This document shows, in pieces, positions 22,637 to 33,400 of a stretch of DNA of 64,000 nucleotides (positions are counted from its first letter, which is position 1; every line of letters starts with the position of its first letter). The stretch comes from Candidatus Cloacimonadota bacterium. GTDB taxonomy: Bacteria > Muiribacteriota > UBA6191. The stretch lies in the NCBI GenBank assembly GCA_023954715.1, contig JAGSHD010000017.1, positions 1-64,000 on the forward strand, read 5' to 3'. The notes beneath the pieces are model-generated. The model saw nothing but the letters and a program-made list of their open reading frames with translations. It was not told where the DNA came from and did not search any database. The translations under genes and the position numbers were made by a program.

Positions 22637-23554
22637 ATGCAAGTCGTACAAAACTCCTTTGAATTTATCGGAAAAACTCCAATACAAGTCCTAAACAATA
22701 TGTCACCAGAAGGTGGGGCAAAAGTTTGGGCTAAACTTGAATATGATACACCAGGAGCTTCAGTTAAAGACCGTATTGCCGCTTACATGATCCAAAAAGC
22801 TCTAGAGCGAGGAGATTTAAAAACCGGTGGGACAGTAATCGAAGCCACTGCCGGAAATACGGGTGTTGGTCTAGCTGTAGTTACCGCAGCATTAGGCTAC
22901 AAATTTATTTGTATCATGCCAGCAAAGTTTTCTATGGAAAAACAAAAGACTATTGAGTTTTTAGGTGGGACAGTTCTTAGAACCCCTACCGAAGATGGAA
23001 TGAAAGGCGCTATAGCTAAAGCCCATAAAATCCAAAGTGAAACTCCTAACTCGTGGGTCGCTGATCAATTTGTAAATACAGACAACCCACTTTGTCATTA
23101 CGAAACAACTGCCGTAGAGATCTACGAGCAAACAAAAGGCAATCTAACTGCCTTTTTAGCTGGTGCCGGAACCGGAGGAACTTTCTCTGGTGTTGCTAAG
23201 TTTTTAAAAGAAAAAAATAAAGATATAAAAACCTATGTAGTTGAACCAGAAGGATCTACCATTGGTGGTGGAGAAGCTGGCGATTATTGGGTAGAAGGTA
23301 TCGGAAACACTTATATTCCGGATACTCTTAACATGGACTTAGCTGATGGTGTATACACTATCAGTGACGAAAACATTAAAAAAACAATCAAAGAACTTGC
23401 CGTGAAAGAACAGATCTTAGGCGGAGGATCTTGTGGAGCGAATGTATTTGCTGCAATCGAACTTGCAAAGACACTTGGACCGAATGATATTGTAGTAACC
23501 ATCTTACCTGATCGCCTAGAACGCTATATCAGTAAAGGAATTCTAGACATATGA
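22637..23554 (+). CDS. Cysteine synthase / cystathionine beta-synthase family PLP enzyme
   Basis: 305 residues of fold-type II PLP enzyme. Lys44 in GASVKDR binds PLP; EATAGNTGVGLA near residue 67 binds the substrate carboxylate; GAGTGGTFSG near residue 172 holds the PLP phosphate; GGSCGAN near residue 265 contacts the pyridine nitrogen. The length fits CysK/CysM or a catalytic-core-only cystathionine beta-synthase (no CBS or haem domain). Because the next gene, overlapping by 4 bp, is a cystathionine gamma-lyase/synthase-type enzyme, a MccA-like role in reverse transsulfuration is plausible. Start ATG has GGAG six bases upstream. Confidence 0.92.
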   Translation: MQVVQNSFEFIGKTPIQVLNNMSPEGGAKVWAKLEYDTPGASVKDRIAAYMIQKALERGDLKTGGTVIEATAGNTGVGLAVVTAALGYKFICIMPAKFSMEKQKTIEFLGGTVLRTPTEDGMKGAIAKAHKIQSETPNSWVADQFVNTDNPLCHYETTAVEIYEQTKGNLTAFLAGAGTGGTFSGVAKFLKEKNKDIKTYVVEPEGSTIGGGEAGDYWVEGIGNTYIPDTLNMDLADGVYTISDENIKKTIKELAVKEQILGGGSCGANVFAAIELAKTLGPNDIVVTILPDRLERYISKGILDI

Positions 23555-24690
23555 AAAAAATAGCTACTAAAGTAATCCATGAAGGATACACACCAGAACC
23601 TTTAGCAGGTTGTGTATCACCTCCTGTTTATTTATCAACAACTTATATCCAAGATGGAGTAGGTAACTTTAAAGATCATGATTATTGCCGTACTTCTCAT
23701 CCAAATAGAAACATGGTTGAGGATAATATTACAGCTCTTGAAGAAGCCTACGGAACAGCAGGCTTTGCTAGTGGAATGGCTGCAATATCTACTTTGATCT
23801 TAACCTTAAAAGCATCTGATCATGTGATTGTATCTGGAAACGTATACGGTGGTACATATCGAGTATTTACTAAAGTATTTGAAAAGTTTGATATCAAATT
23901 TTCTTTTGTAGATACCACTGATTTAAAAAATGTAGAAGATGCTATTTTGGATAACACAAAATTAATCTATGTAGAGACTCCAACAAACCCTTTGATGGAT
24001 ATCACAGATATCAAAGCGATAGCTGACCTTGCTCATAGTAAAAATCTAAAATTATGTGTAGACAATACTTTCATGACACCTATATTTCAAAAGCCTATGA
24101 CTCTTGGAGCTGATTATATTATCCATTCAGCGACTAAGTATTTAGGGGGGCATTCTGATGTCTTAGGTGGATTTTTATGCTGTGCAAACAAAGAAGATTT
24201 AGAAGAAGTTAAATTTATACAAAACTCTTGTGGTGCTGTTTTATCTGCATTTGACTCTTGGTTAATCTTAAGAGGAATCAAAACATTATCTGTCAGAATG
24301 ATGGCTCATCAGCAAAACGCTATTAAAGTAGCTGAAATGCTTGAAAACCACCCAAAAGTGGCTAAAGTATTTTATCCTGGTATTAAGTCACACGTAAACT
24401 ATGATATCGGAGTTTCTCAAACAAGTGGTTTTGGTGGAATGTTATCATTTGAGCTAAAATCTGGTACACCTGAAAACTTCTTAAAAGAACTTAAAGTATT
24501 CACTTTAGCAGAAAGCTTAGGTGCTGTTGAGTCTTTAGTTTGTATTCCTGCCTTGATGACTCACGCTTCTGTACCGAAAGAACAAAGAGAGATTCTTGGA
24601 ATTGCAGATGGTTTAATAAGACTTTCTGTTGGAATTGAAGATACAGAAGATATACTCGAAGATTTAAAGCGAGCTATAGACTGCGCTTAA
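23551..24690 (+). CDS. Cystathionine gamma-lyase/gamma-synthase family PLP enzyme
   Basis: 379 residues of Cys/Met-metabolism fold-type I enzyme. The PLP Lys is in SATKYLGGHSD near residue 195; YVETPTNPLMD and VDNTFMTP near residues 140 and 170 form the cofactor site, and FASGMAA near residue 78 the phosphate cup. C-terminal ESLGAVESL is typical. Sequence alone does not separate MetB, MetC, MccB and gamma-lyase. Coupled to the upstream enzyme by ATGA overlap, it would complete homocysteine-to-cysteine conversion or the reverse. The motif HPNRNMVED replaces the usual NPT start of the family's substrate loop, a mild variation. Confidence 0.9.
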   Translation: MKKIATKVIHEGYTPEPLAGCVSPPVYLSTTYIQDGVGNFKDHDYCRTSHPNRNMVEDNITALEEAYGTAGFASGMAAISTLILTLKASDHVIVSGNVYGGTYRVFTKVFEKFDIKFSFVDTTDLKNVEDAILDNTKLIYVETPTNPLMDITDIKAIADLAHSKNLKLCVDNTFMTPIFQKPMTLGADYIIHSATKYLGGHSDVLGGFLCCANKEDLEEVKFIQNSCGAVLSAFDSWLILRGIKTLSVRMMAHQQNAIKVAEMLENHPKVAKVFYPGIKSHVNYDIGVSQTSGFGGMLSFELKSGTPENFLKELKVFTLAESLGAVESLVCIPALMTHASVPKEQREILGIADGLIRLSVGIEDTEDILEDLKRAIDCA

Positions 24691-24699
24691 GGAGCTAAC

Positions 24700-25275
24700 A
24701 TGTCTGAAGAGAAAAAAGAAGAAGAAAAAAGCGATATATTAAGTTTAACATTAAAGTCTAGAAAGATTTTCTTAAGTGAAGATGTTAACTCAAAATCAGC
24801 AAAAAAAATCATTGATACTCTATTTTTATTAGAGCAAGATGATCCTGATAAACCAATTTACTTTTTTATTAACTCTCCTGGAGGAGAAGTAAACTCTGGT
24901 TTAGCAATATACGACGTCATGGAATTCATCAAGCCAACTGTTTATACAATTGGTTGTGGGATGGTTGCTTCTATAGCTGCTATTATCTATTTACAGCCAA
25001 AAGCTGAAGATAGGTTTTCTTTAAAGCATTCTGAGTACTTATTGCACCAACCACTAGGTGGAATGCAAGGAACTGCTTCTGAGATAGAGATTCATGCTGC
25101 TCAAATTATTAAAACAAAAGCTGAATTAAATCAATTAATCAGTGATAAAACCCAAAAGCCTTTAGCTGATGTCAAAAAAGACACCAATAGAGATTTCTGG
25201 TTAGATGCAAAAGAAGCAAAAGAATACGGAATGGTAAATAAAATTATCAGCTCTTATTCTGAGCTACCTAGCTAA
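24700..25275 (+). CDS. ClpP-family ATP-dependent protease subunit
   Basis: 191 residues. The catalytic triad is complete and spaced as in E. coli ClpP: Ser91 (GMVASIAA), His116 (LLHQPLGG), Asp165 (NRDFWLDA). FFINSPGG near residue 56 forms the oxyanion-hole strand. The N-terminus is Glu/Lys-rich with no propeptide resemblance, so the axial-loop region differs from the canonical one. GMVASIAA replaces the usual GMAASMGA. No clpX lies nearby; the gene is the last of the sulfur-amino-acid operon (9-bp gap, AAGGAG ribosome-binding site). It may be a second ClpP paralogue; I leave the symbol blank. Confidence 0.9.
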   Translation: MSEEKKEEEKSDILSLTLKSRKIFLSEDVNSKSAKKIIDTLFLLEQDDPDKPIYFFINSPGGEVNSGLAIYDVMEFIKPTVYTIGCGMVASIAAIIYLQPKAEDRFSLKHSEYLLHQPLGGMQGTASEIEIHAAQIIKTKAELNQLISDKTQKPLADVKKDTNRDFWLDAKEAKEYGMVNKIISSYSELPS

Positions 25276-25280
25276 ACTTA

Positions 25281-25321
25281 AAAAAAAGACTCGATCACAA
25301 TAGTGGTCGAGTCTTTTTTTT
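25281..25321. terminator. Bidirectional terminator
   Basis: GACTCGATCAC (25288-25298) pairs with GTGGTCGAGTC (25303-25313), one G-T pair, flanked by A's on the left and T's on the right. It ends both the clpP operon and, read on the minus strand, the lipoprotein gene at 25359. Confidence 0.92.
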
Positions 25322-25358
25322 ATCTTGTTGAATAGTCTATATAAGTATTCGGAATAAT

Positions 25359-26570
25359 TTATTCTACTTGTTGTTTTATTCGGATTTGCTCTTCGAGCTC
25401 TGCCATACGTTTGTTAGACTTTTTTGTAGCAGAGGCTATTTTTTTAGTAATGTCTGGCGGAAAGTCTTTACTTTCTAACAGCTCTTCTGCGTCTGCAATG
25501 AACTGCTTTAGCAACACAAGTCGAGAACTATCATCCTCAGCCTTATCTAGTTTGGCTTTTAGTTTCATGGCCTTGTTCATCATGACTCTAGCCTTGTCCA
25601 TTTGCTTTTCATTAAGGGTTTTACTGTATTTACCTAAAAACTCATCTAACATGTCCTCTGTTAGATCAAGAGCTGATAACTTATCTAGCTCACTTTGTTT
25701 ACCTTTAGGAGCAACAACTTGAATCTGACCTTGCAACATTAATGCAAAAAAGATTTGAGCTTGCGTATCAGCTAATGTCAGGGCTCTATCAATGTTTTTA
25801 TTGGCATCTGAGTACCATTTCATCTTAAAGTTCAATAAAGAGTACTTATAATAGCTCCAAAAGCTTCGATCCTCTTTTAAAACATCTTGATAGTATTTAA
25901 GAGATTTCACAATATAATATGTTCTGGAAGCTTTTTTACCAGACTTAAGTTTAATATCTGAAAAAACTATATCAGGATTTAATTTCAAAAGAACGATAAC
26001 TAAATCTGCTAGCTCTTTACCTCCTTCAATCGTTGGCAACTTTTTCTTTAGATCTTGGGATAAGTCTATAGCCTTTTTAAAATACTCATCTAGATCATCA
26101 CTTGAAAAACCTAACTCATCCTCGTCTTCTTCTGTCTCTTTTAACTCAGTAGTTGTATGGACAAACTCATCCATAGCAAGTCCATATTGCTTTAATTCAA
26201 AATAGATTTTACCGGAGTAAAAGTGATATTTTAATGGTTCAGAGTCATCCTCTAACAATACTTGAACAGCAGATTTTGCCAACTCAAATTTGGACTCGTT
26301 GAAATACTTTACTAAAGCCTCTTCAACATCTTCGATATCCATATCCTCAAAGTCTATTTCTTCTTCGCTGTCCTCATCGCTAGACTCGGTAGATATCTCT
26401 TGATCAGGACTTTTTGGAGCTACTTGTGTAGTTGAAGGGCTGGGTTTTGGAGTCGGTTGTTGAACCGGTGCCGGTGTAGTCGGCTTATCTGAGTTCCCAC
26501 AACCAATCAAAAGTCCAAAAATACAGACTGTAAACAAATGAAATATAAACTTCAATTGAGTATTGTTCAT
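25359..26570 (-). CDS. Acidic lipoprotein with helical repeats
   Basis: 403 residues. LLIGCG near residue 24 is a lipobox; the mature N-terminus is a Pro/Thr/Ser/Gln-rich linker followed by a Glu/Asp run (about 60-85). Then come helical TPR-like stretches (ALVKYFNESKFELAKSAVQV, YFELKQYGLAMDEFV, LLNFKMKWYSDANKNIDRAL) and a C-terminal coiled coil. This is a periplasmic scaffold-type lipoprotein. Start ATG has GGAG five bases upstream. It follows the two-helix protein at 26581 by 10 bp in an operon. Role not known; YfgM/BamD-like analogies are only architectural. Confidence 0.75.
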   Translation of the reverse strand: MNNTQLKFIFHLFTVCIFGLLIGCGNSDKPTTPAPVQQPTPKPSPSTTQVAPKSPDQEISTESSDEDSEEEIDFEDMDIEDVEEALVKYFNESKFELAKSAVQVLLEDDSEPLKYHFYSGKIYFELKQYGLAMDEFVHTTTELKETEEDEDELGFSSDDLDEYFKKAIDLSQDLKKKLPTIEGGKELADLVIVLLKLNPDIVFSDIKLKSGKKASRTYYIVKSLKYYQDVLKEDRSFWSYYKYSLLNFKMKWYSDANKNIDRALTLADTQAQIFFALMLQGQIQVVAPKGKQSELDKLSALDLTEDMLDEFLGKYSKTLNEKQMDKARVMMNKAMKLKAKLDKAEDDSSRLVLLKQFIADAEELLESKDFPPDITKKIASATKKSNKRMAELEEQIRIKQQVE

Positions 26571-26580
26571 AATAACTCCA

Positions 26581-26808
26581 TCAAAATACTACCGATGTGC
26601 TGAGACCAAAAAATAATACCCAAGACAAGCGCAATACAATAAAACCAAATATAAATAAAATTAGTCCAACTAAAAATACAAGTTGGGGTGGATTTTCAGC
26701 CATAATTTTGGATTCTTTTTCACTTAAAAATAAACTAACCGCATAAGCGCCTAGACCAGTCATTATGAGGCCACAAATTAAATATAGCCATTTCCATTCA
26801 AAATCCAT
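26581..26808 (-). CDS. 75-residue two-helix membrane protein
   Basis: Two hydrophobic segments (about 8-28 and 43-70) separated by a charged loop (SEKESKIMAENPPQ), i.e. a small hairpin membrane protein. AAGG seven bases before the ATG supports the start. It is immediately upstream of the acidic lipoprotein gene on the same strand, so the two may form a membrane unit. No family recognised. Confidence 0.65.
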   Translation of the reverse strand: MDFEWKWLYLICGLIMTGLGAYAVSLFLSEKESKIMAENPPQLVFLVGLILFIFGFIVLRLSWVLFFGLSTSVVF

Positions 26809-26983
26809 CTAAAAACCTTTTCTAAAGAAACTATAAAGCCTAGTAAGTGCTTATGGATTAGATGTTGCCATTACGTAGAAAACACCTTATTTACACTACA
26901 AGAGACTTTTGCTTATTATACTAAAAAGAAAACCATTTTAATACCATCAACAATAATTGCTTTTGCAGAACTATACAAAAAGC

Positions 26984-27005
26984 AGACCATAAAATTTTAT
27001 GGTCT
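26984..27005. repeat. Perfect 22-bp palindrome
   Basis: AGACCATAAAATTTTATGGTCT is its own reverse complement. It lies in the 620-bp gap between the divergent lipoprotein operon and the giant TPR gene. A T-run follows it on the minus strand, so it could be a terminator there, or a dimeric-regulator operator. Confidence 0.5.
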
Positions 27006-27228
27006 ACGCCTCTGAATTGAAAGACTGCCTCACAATAATTTAAAAAAGCAAACTACAAGATAAACAACAAATTTTAATCAAATCTGACGATACAATAACA
27101 AAATCGTACAATTTTAATAAAAGACATACATAAGTTTTTGAAATTAATAGGTTTTTGTGTTATTTTTTCATATTGGTTTCATTAGTATTAATCTGTAAAA
27201 TGGGATGATTTTGTAGCATCTAAAAGAC

Positions 27229-27280
27229 CTTGATAAAGGCGTATCAAGACTTTGACTTCAATTTTTCTCAATTGCATAAA
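27229..27280 (+). promoter_or_regulatory. Predicted promoter and adjacent dyad of the giant TPR gene
   Basis: TTGACT (27252-27257), 17 bases, CATAAA (27275-27280). Directly upstream, CTTGATA (27229-27235) and TATCAAG (27242-27248) form a dyad around six bases, a possible activator site at -35. The leader to the ATG at 27433 is about 145 bases. Apart from the 22-bp palindrome, the rest of 26809-27432 shows nothing further. Confidence 0.4.
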
Positions 27281-27432
27281 TTAAGTAGATTATTCTAGAA
27301 AATAATAGATAAAACTCGTTTTTAACCGTTATCTTCGTGTAAGCACCCATTTTATTGGGAGTAATTAATCTTAAATAAAATTTATAAAAAGTAAGTAATT
27401 CCATTATGTTTTACTTATCAGGAGCATAATTC

Positions 27433-30400
27433 ATGAGTGTTGGTGCATGCCCTTTCATCGGTGTTGTAGGCGCAAAAAGCGAAAATGAAGTAAGTCCTTG
27501 TATTCGTACAAAGTGTACTTTCTTTGACCCTAGTAATGAATCTTGCTTTCTTGCTAAAATGGGTGTCGCTGCTAGTGCTTATATGGATACCCTCAAACAA
27601 TCCCATTCAGAACACGAATCTAAAAATCTTGAATACTCATTGCAAAAAATGTCTGAGCAAGATCGTTTAGAACGAGCTGATCTCTATTTTAACCGTGGAG
27701 AGCAATATTATCTTCAAGGTAAGATATTTGAAGCTGGAGCTGAGTATAAAAAAGTTGTTTTAGCCGATCCAGAACACCTTATGTCCAATTTAAAACTTGG
27801 AGTATTAGCCAGTTTAAATAAACAGTTTGATGATGCCATTTTATATTTTAAGAACGTAATCAATATTTCGCCTGAGTTTTTTCCTGCTTACATTAAACAA
27901 ATTAAACAATACTCCTATATGTATCAGGATTACATCTCAAAAGTTGAAATGTATGACCGAGTCATTGATAGACTATCTACTCGTAAAGATAATAAAAATA
28001 CTGGCTCCTGCTATGCATTAGCTATGGGACACCTCCTCCTAGAAGGAAGCGATTCGTTAAATGACCGAATTAAAAAAGCAAAAAAAGTCCTTAATAGCAC
28101 GTTAAAGTCGGATAAAAACCCATATTTACATTGGGCATTAAAGTATGCTGCTCTTCATCCACAGTTAGATCCTGAAAAACTAGATTTTAACGCTGCAATT
28201 AAAGAGTGTACTAAAGCTTTAAAGATAAACCAACAAATGGATCAAGCTTACTTTGAGCTTGCAGAAAGCCATGAAATCAAATATAAGTTTCAAAAAGATG
28301 AGTCTGATCTTGAAGCAGCAATAGAAAACTACACTAAATCTATTGAAGCCAACCCATATCATTTAGATTCTCTTCTACGATTAGCTCTGATTCATGAAGA
28401 TAAATTCGAATACAACGAGTCCATCAATTTATTAAAAAAATGTACTCTCCATGACCCTTATAATGCCTATGCTTTAGCAAAACTTGCTCAATTATATAAA
28501 TCTACTCGTTTCCATGAGCAGTCTATCTCTAAATTTAGAAGCTTCTTAGATATTTCTGACACCCTAGGATATAACCCTTATAACAACCTTTTAAGCCTAT
28601 CTGAAAGTTCAAAACTTAATATATTAGATCTAAGATTAGATTTAGCTGACACTTATGAGCAATTTCATAGTGTTGATGAAGCTATCTCTGAATACAAATT
28701 TATACTTGCTGATAAACCCGACTCTATTCTAGCCGGAAAAAAACTTATTGATTTAAATTGGCAGAAGTATCAAAACCAAAGCAATGCTTCTCAAAGCTAT
28801 GAAAACCTAATTAAAAACTATAAGCAAGCAGAGTTTTTCAGTCCAAATAATGCTGTACTCACCTATCTTTTAGGCTATGCCTATTTGAGATTTCATGAAA
28901 GCTTTTCTTACAAAGAAGAGATTTTACTAAAAGCTGAAACACAATTTGAAAAAGCGATTCGTATGAATCCAGATTTAAAAGAAGCTTACTTCTCTTTACA
29001 TCACCTCTACTTAAATACTGAATTTAAAACTTTGCATACCGAAAGTTTTGAAAAGGCAAAAACCTTATCTTTAGATATCAAGCAACGCCTACCAGAAGAG
29101 CCTCAATGCTATTTTTTGATGGCACAAATCCATGAAGTAGAAAACGATAATTCTTTAGCTATCAAAGACTATGAAATGGCACTATCTTTAGATTCCAACT
29201 TCATGCCTGCTTACGCTAAGTTATCAAAAATATACTCTAAACAAGGTGACTATAAAAAATCTATTGAACTGTGTAATACAGTATTAAAAATACAGCCTAA
29301 TGATGCTTGGGCACATTTTGAACTTGGCGAAATTTTTTATCTAAATGGAGAGTATCAACAAGCACTATCTGAGTTAACTCAGGCCATCGAATTAGATTCT
29401 ACATTTTTGAAAAGCTATGGATTAATCGGTCAGATCTTCTTTGAACAAAACGATTATCAAAAAGCGTTATCACAGTATCAAAAAATATTAGATTTTGATG
29501 CAGGAGATCAATTAGCTTTATTTCGCTCTGGTCACCTTTTAAATCTATTAGGGCACTATATTGACGCACGAAAACCCCTTGAACGTCTTATGAAACTAGA
29601 TCATAGTCATTCAAGAGCAGTCCTAGAGTACGCTCACAGTTACTATTTTGAAGAAAAATTTGATATTGCAAGGCAAAGATATAAAGAGGTTTTAACTCTT
29701 GATGAAAACGATTTGATTGCACGATACAATTTAAGTCAGATCTATGCTAAAGAAGGCGACATCGAGTTGCAAGAGCAAGAGTTACGACAATTGATTGCAA
29801 CTTCTGAAAAGCATTTAAAAGGACTTTTAGACCTTGGTGAGTTATACCACAGACGAGATCGAATCTATGAAGCAGAAGAGATCTATAAACAAGTTTTAGA
29901 ATGGTATCCAGACTCCATAGAAGCATTATTTTATTTAGCCCAAATTTATCAATCACAAGATTTAATTGAAAAAATGAATGAAACTCTTTATCAAATCTTA
30001 GAGTACGATCCAGAAAACATCGAGTCTAGTTATCTTTTAGCAAAAGGCTATGAGAAAAAACACCACTATGATAAAGCATTTGAGTACTACCATCGCTCTC
30101 AAGAGCTTGCACCAAATAATGCCGATATTTTATTTTCAATTGGACAACTAAATTTAAAATTAAAAAAGCATGCGGATGCAGAAAAATACTTTAACAAAGT
30201 CCTCAAAGAAGATTTTAGTCATAAAGATAGTTTAAAAAAATTAGGCGAGATAAAATTTGCTCAAAACGAGTTCAAAGAAGCTATTACATTTTTTAAAAGA
30301 GCTTCTGAAAAAATCGCTGATGATGCTGATTTATTTTACTTTCTTGGAGAGTCATACTTACAGTTGAATTTACTAGAAAAAGCCAAAGATGCGTTTTATG

Positions 30401-33400
30401 AGTCCATTGACTTAAACCCAAATCATATTAAAACAAACTATTCATTAGCATTATTATTTATCAAAGAAAAAGAGTTTCAACCCGCTTGTGATTACTTACA
30501 GAAAGTCATTAAGCTAGAGCCAAACGAAGAAACCCACGTAATTCTAGGTAATTGCTACAACGAGTTAGATCGATTAAAAGAAGCTGTCGAACAATACAAT
30601 GCAGCTTTAGAGCTCAGACCAGATTACTCTGAAATCTATCTATCTCTAGGTCTTACCCACAAAAAAGAGGGTAACCTTGATTTAGCAATCCAAAAACTCA
30701 ATAAATCCATTGAATGTGACCCATCAGTCCCTGAAGTTTATTTTGAACTGGGTAAAATCTACATTCATCGAGGACGACTTGATCTTGCAGTAGATAAGTT
30801 TCAAACAGCAGTGGCATACCAACCAGGTAATGCTGAGTTTCGCTTTCAACTTGGTAAAGCTTATATTAATCAAGGCTCCGTAACTGATGCTTTAGATGAG
30901 CTAAAAGAAGCAATCTCACTTAAGCCAAATCATATTTTGGCTCTAGCTGAATTAGGTCACTATTATTTTAATTCTCACCAAAATAAATTGGCAATTTCAA
31001 AGTTTGAAGAGATCCTTCAAATTGATAAACTACATCCAGAAGCCAACTTACAACTAGGTAAAGTTTTTCTAAAAGAAGAAGAATATAAAAAAGCCAATGA
31101 GTTTTTTAAAATTTGCTTACCTCTTTTACCAGAGTCAGAAGAGCTTTCTTTCAATCTTGGATTAACCTTCTTTAAAACAAAACAAATTGAATCGGCTCGT
31201 GAGTATTTCAATAAATGCTTAGACTTAGATGAGTCTCATGCTGACTCTCATTACTATTTAGCACAAATTTTTGCACAAAAAAATCAAATTCCAGTTGCTA
31301 TCAAATCTATAAAATCTGCCCTTGAAATCGAAGAAGAAGAGGCCTTATATCATAAGTTTTTAGCCGAGTGTCATGAAAAGCAAAATGATACTAATGCAGC
31401 TATAAAGCACTATGAGCAAGCCCTAGCCTTCGATCCAAATATGCTTGATGTCATCTATAGACTTGGTAATAAGTATAAACTGATTCAAAATCATAAATCT
31501 ATTATTCGACTTTATGAAAATGCGGTTAAAAAAGCCCCTTCTAATGCACTCTATGCATTTGAACTAGGAGAAGCTTATCGTAACGAAAACAAGCTAGAAA
31601 AAGCTGTTAAAGCTTATGAAAAGGCACTCAAACTTAATCCTGAATTTATGGAAGCTATCTACTCTTTAGGTGGAATCTATGAAACTAAAAAGCAATATGT
31701 AAAACTGATTCATTTATACGAAGATGCTATTAAAACATATCCAACAAATATTAGGGCACATTTTGAACTTGGTAAATCCTACGCTGAAAAAGAAGCCTAC
31801 AAAAGAGCAATTAAAACCTATCGAAAGGTGATTCAATTAGACTCTAGGCATCAAGAAGTATACATCTATTTAGGTGATATACTTAACGAGACCGAAAATT
31901 TAGATCAAGCTCAAAAGTCTTTTGAAAGAGCTATTGAAATTACTCCAAACTCAGCCGAGGCGCATTATAAACTCGCCAAAGTCTATGAGTCCAAAAATTA
32001 TACTGAAGATGCTACAAGAGAGTATCAATTAGCAAAAGATCTACAAGGGTCAAATGCAGAGATCTATTTCAAGCTTGGTTTAAGCGCTATTAAAAAGACA
32101 AACTTTATCCAAGCTGTATCTGAGTTTGAAAAAGCGCTTGAGATCGATCAAAATGATGCAAATATCTACATGAACCTAGGACTAGCTCACTATAATCTAG
32201 GGGCTTACTTACCATCTATTGATAACTTGAAAAAAGCAAATCAATTGCAACCAAAATCTCAAGAGATTATTTATCATTTAACAAAAGCCTACTATAAAAA
32301 TGACAATTTTGAAGAGTCCTTACAGTGGGGAGATCAGCTAAAAGATGATCCTAAATGGGTTATCGAATCTCAAGAGCTTATGGGAGACACTCATGTGGCC
32401 CTTGATCAAACAGATCAAGCCATTGAAGCTTATCAATCTATCCTAGAAGTCAACGAAGCCAATTTAGATGTTTTAGAGAAACTCTCTAAGGTGTATCAAA
32501 ACCTTGAAAGATGGGATGATGCTCAGAAAACCTACATTAAACTTCTTGAAAAACAAGATAGTGTGGAGCTACACGCCTTAGTTGGTGACCTTGCCATTAA
32601 AACAGAAAACTATGACACAGCAATTGAGCATTATCAAGAAGCTCATCGACGAGAGCCTGATGGCTTAAGTTACGCAATGAAACTAGCTGAGGTTTACACA
32701 ATAGTTGAGCACTTTGTTCAAGCTAAAAAAATATATGAAGAGCTGATCCAAAACTTTTCAAATAACATAGAAGTTAGAATTCGACTTGGTAAAGCGTATA
32801 AAACCCTAGACATGGAGTTTGAAGCCATCACTCAGTTTAGAGAAGCCTACAAACTGGCTCCTAACAATATTGAAGTTTTATATGTATTAGGCGCTGACTA
32901 CCATAAAAAAGGTATTGTAGATAAGGCAATGGAGTACTTTGATGCCATCTTGCAACAAGCTCCACAACACTTAGATACATTAACCAATATGGGGTTAATC
33001 TGCCAAGACAAAAACCTATATCAGCAAGCTATTGGGTATTTTACTCGTGTCTTAGAGATCGAATCTTCTAATTTAAAAGCACTTGAGTATTTAAATGCGA
33101 TTCATATCAAACAAGAAAACTTCATTGAGCAATTAGATATATTATTAAAAATAGCTGATCTCAACCCAGAAAATTCTCAAAATACTTTAAATATAGCTTA
33201 TTGTTATTTTAATCTAATGAATTATGGTAAAACAGAGGACTTCTGTTTAAAAATATTAGATAAACAAGAAGACCACCAAGAGTCTTTAGATCTCTTATGT
33301 AGAGTCTATTTAAAACAACAAAACTTTAAAGCTGCTGGTAAGTATTTACTCTTAAATCTAAAAGCGAATCCACAACGAATTGATATTTATCTTGATTTGT

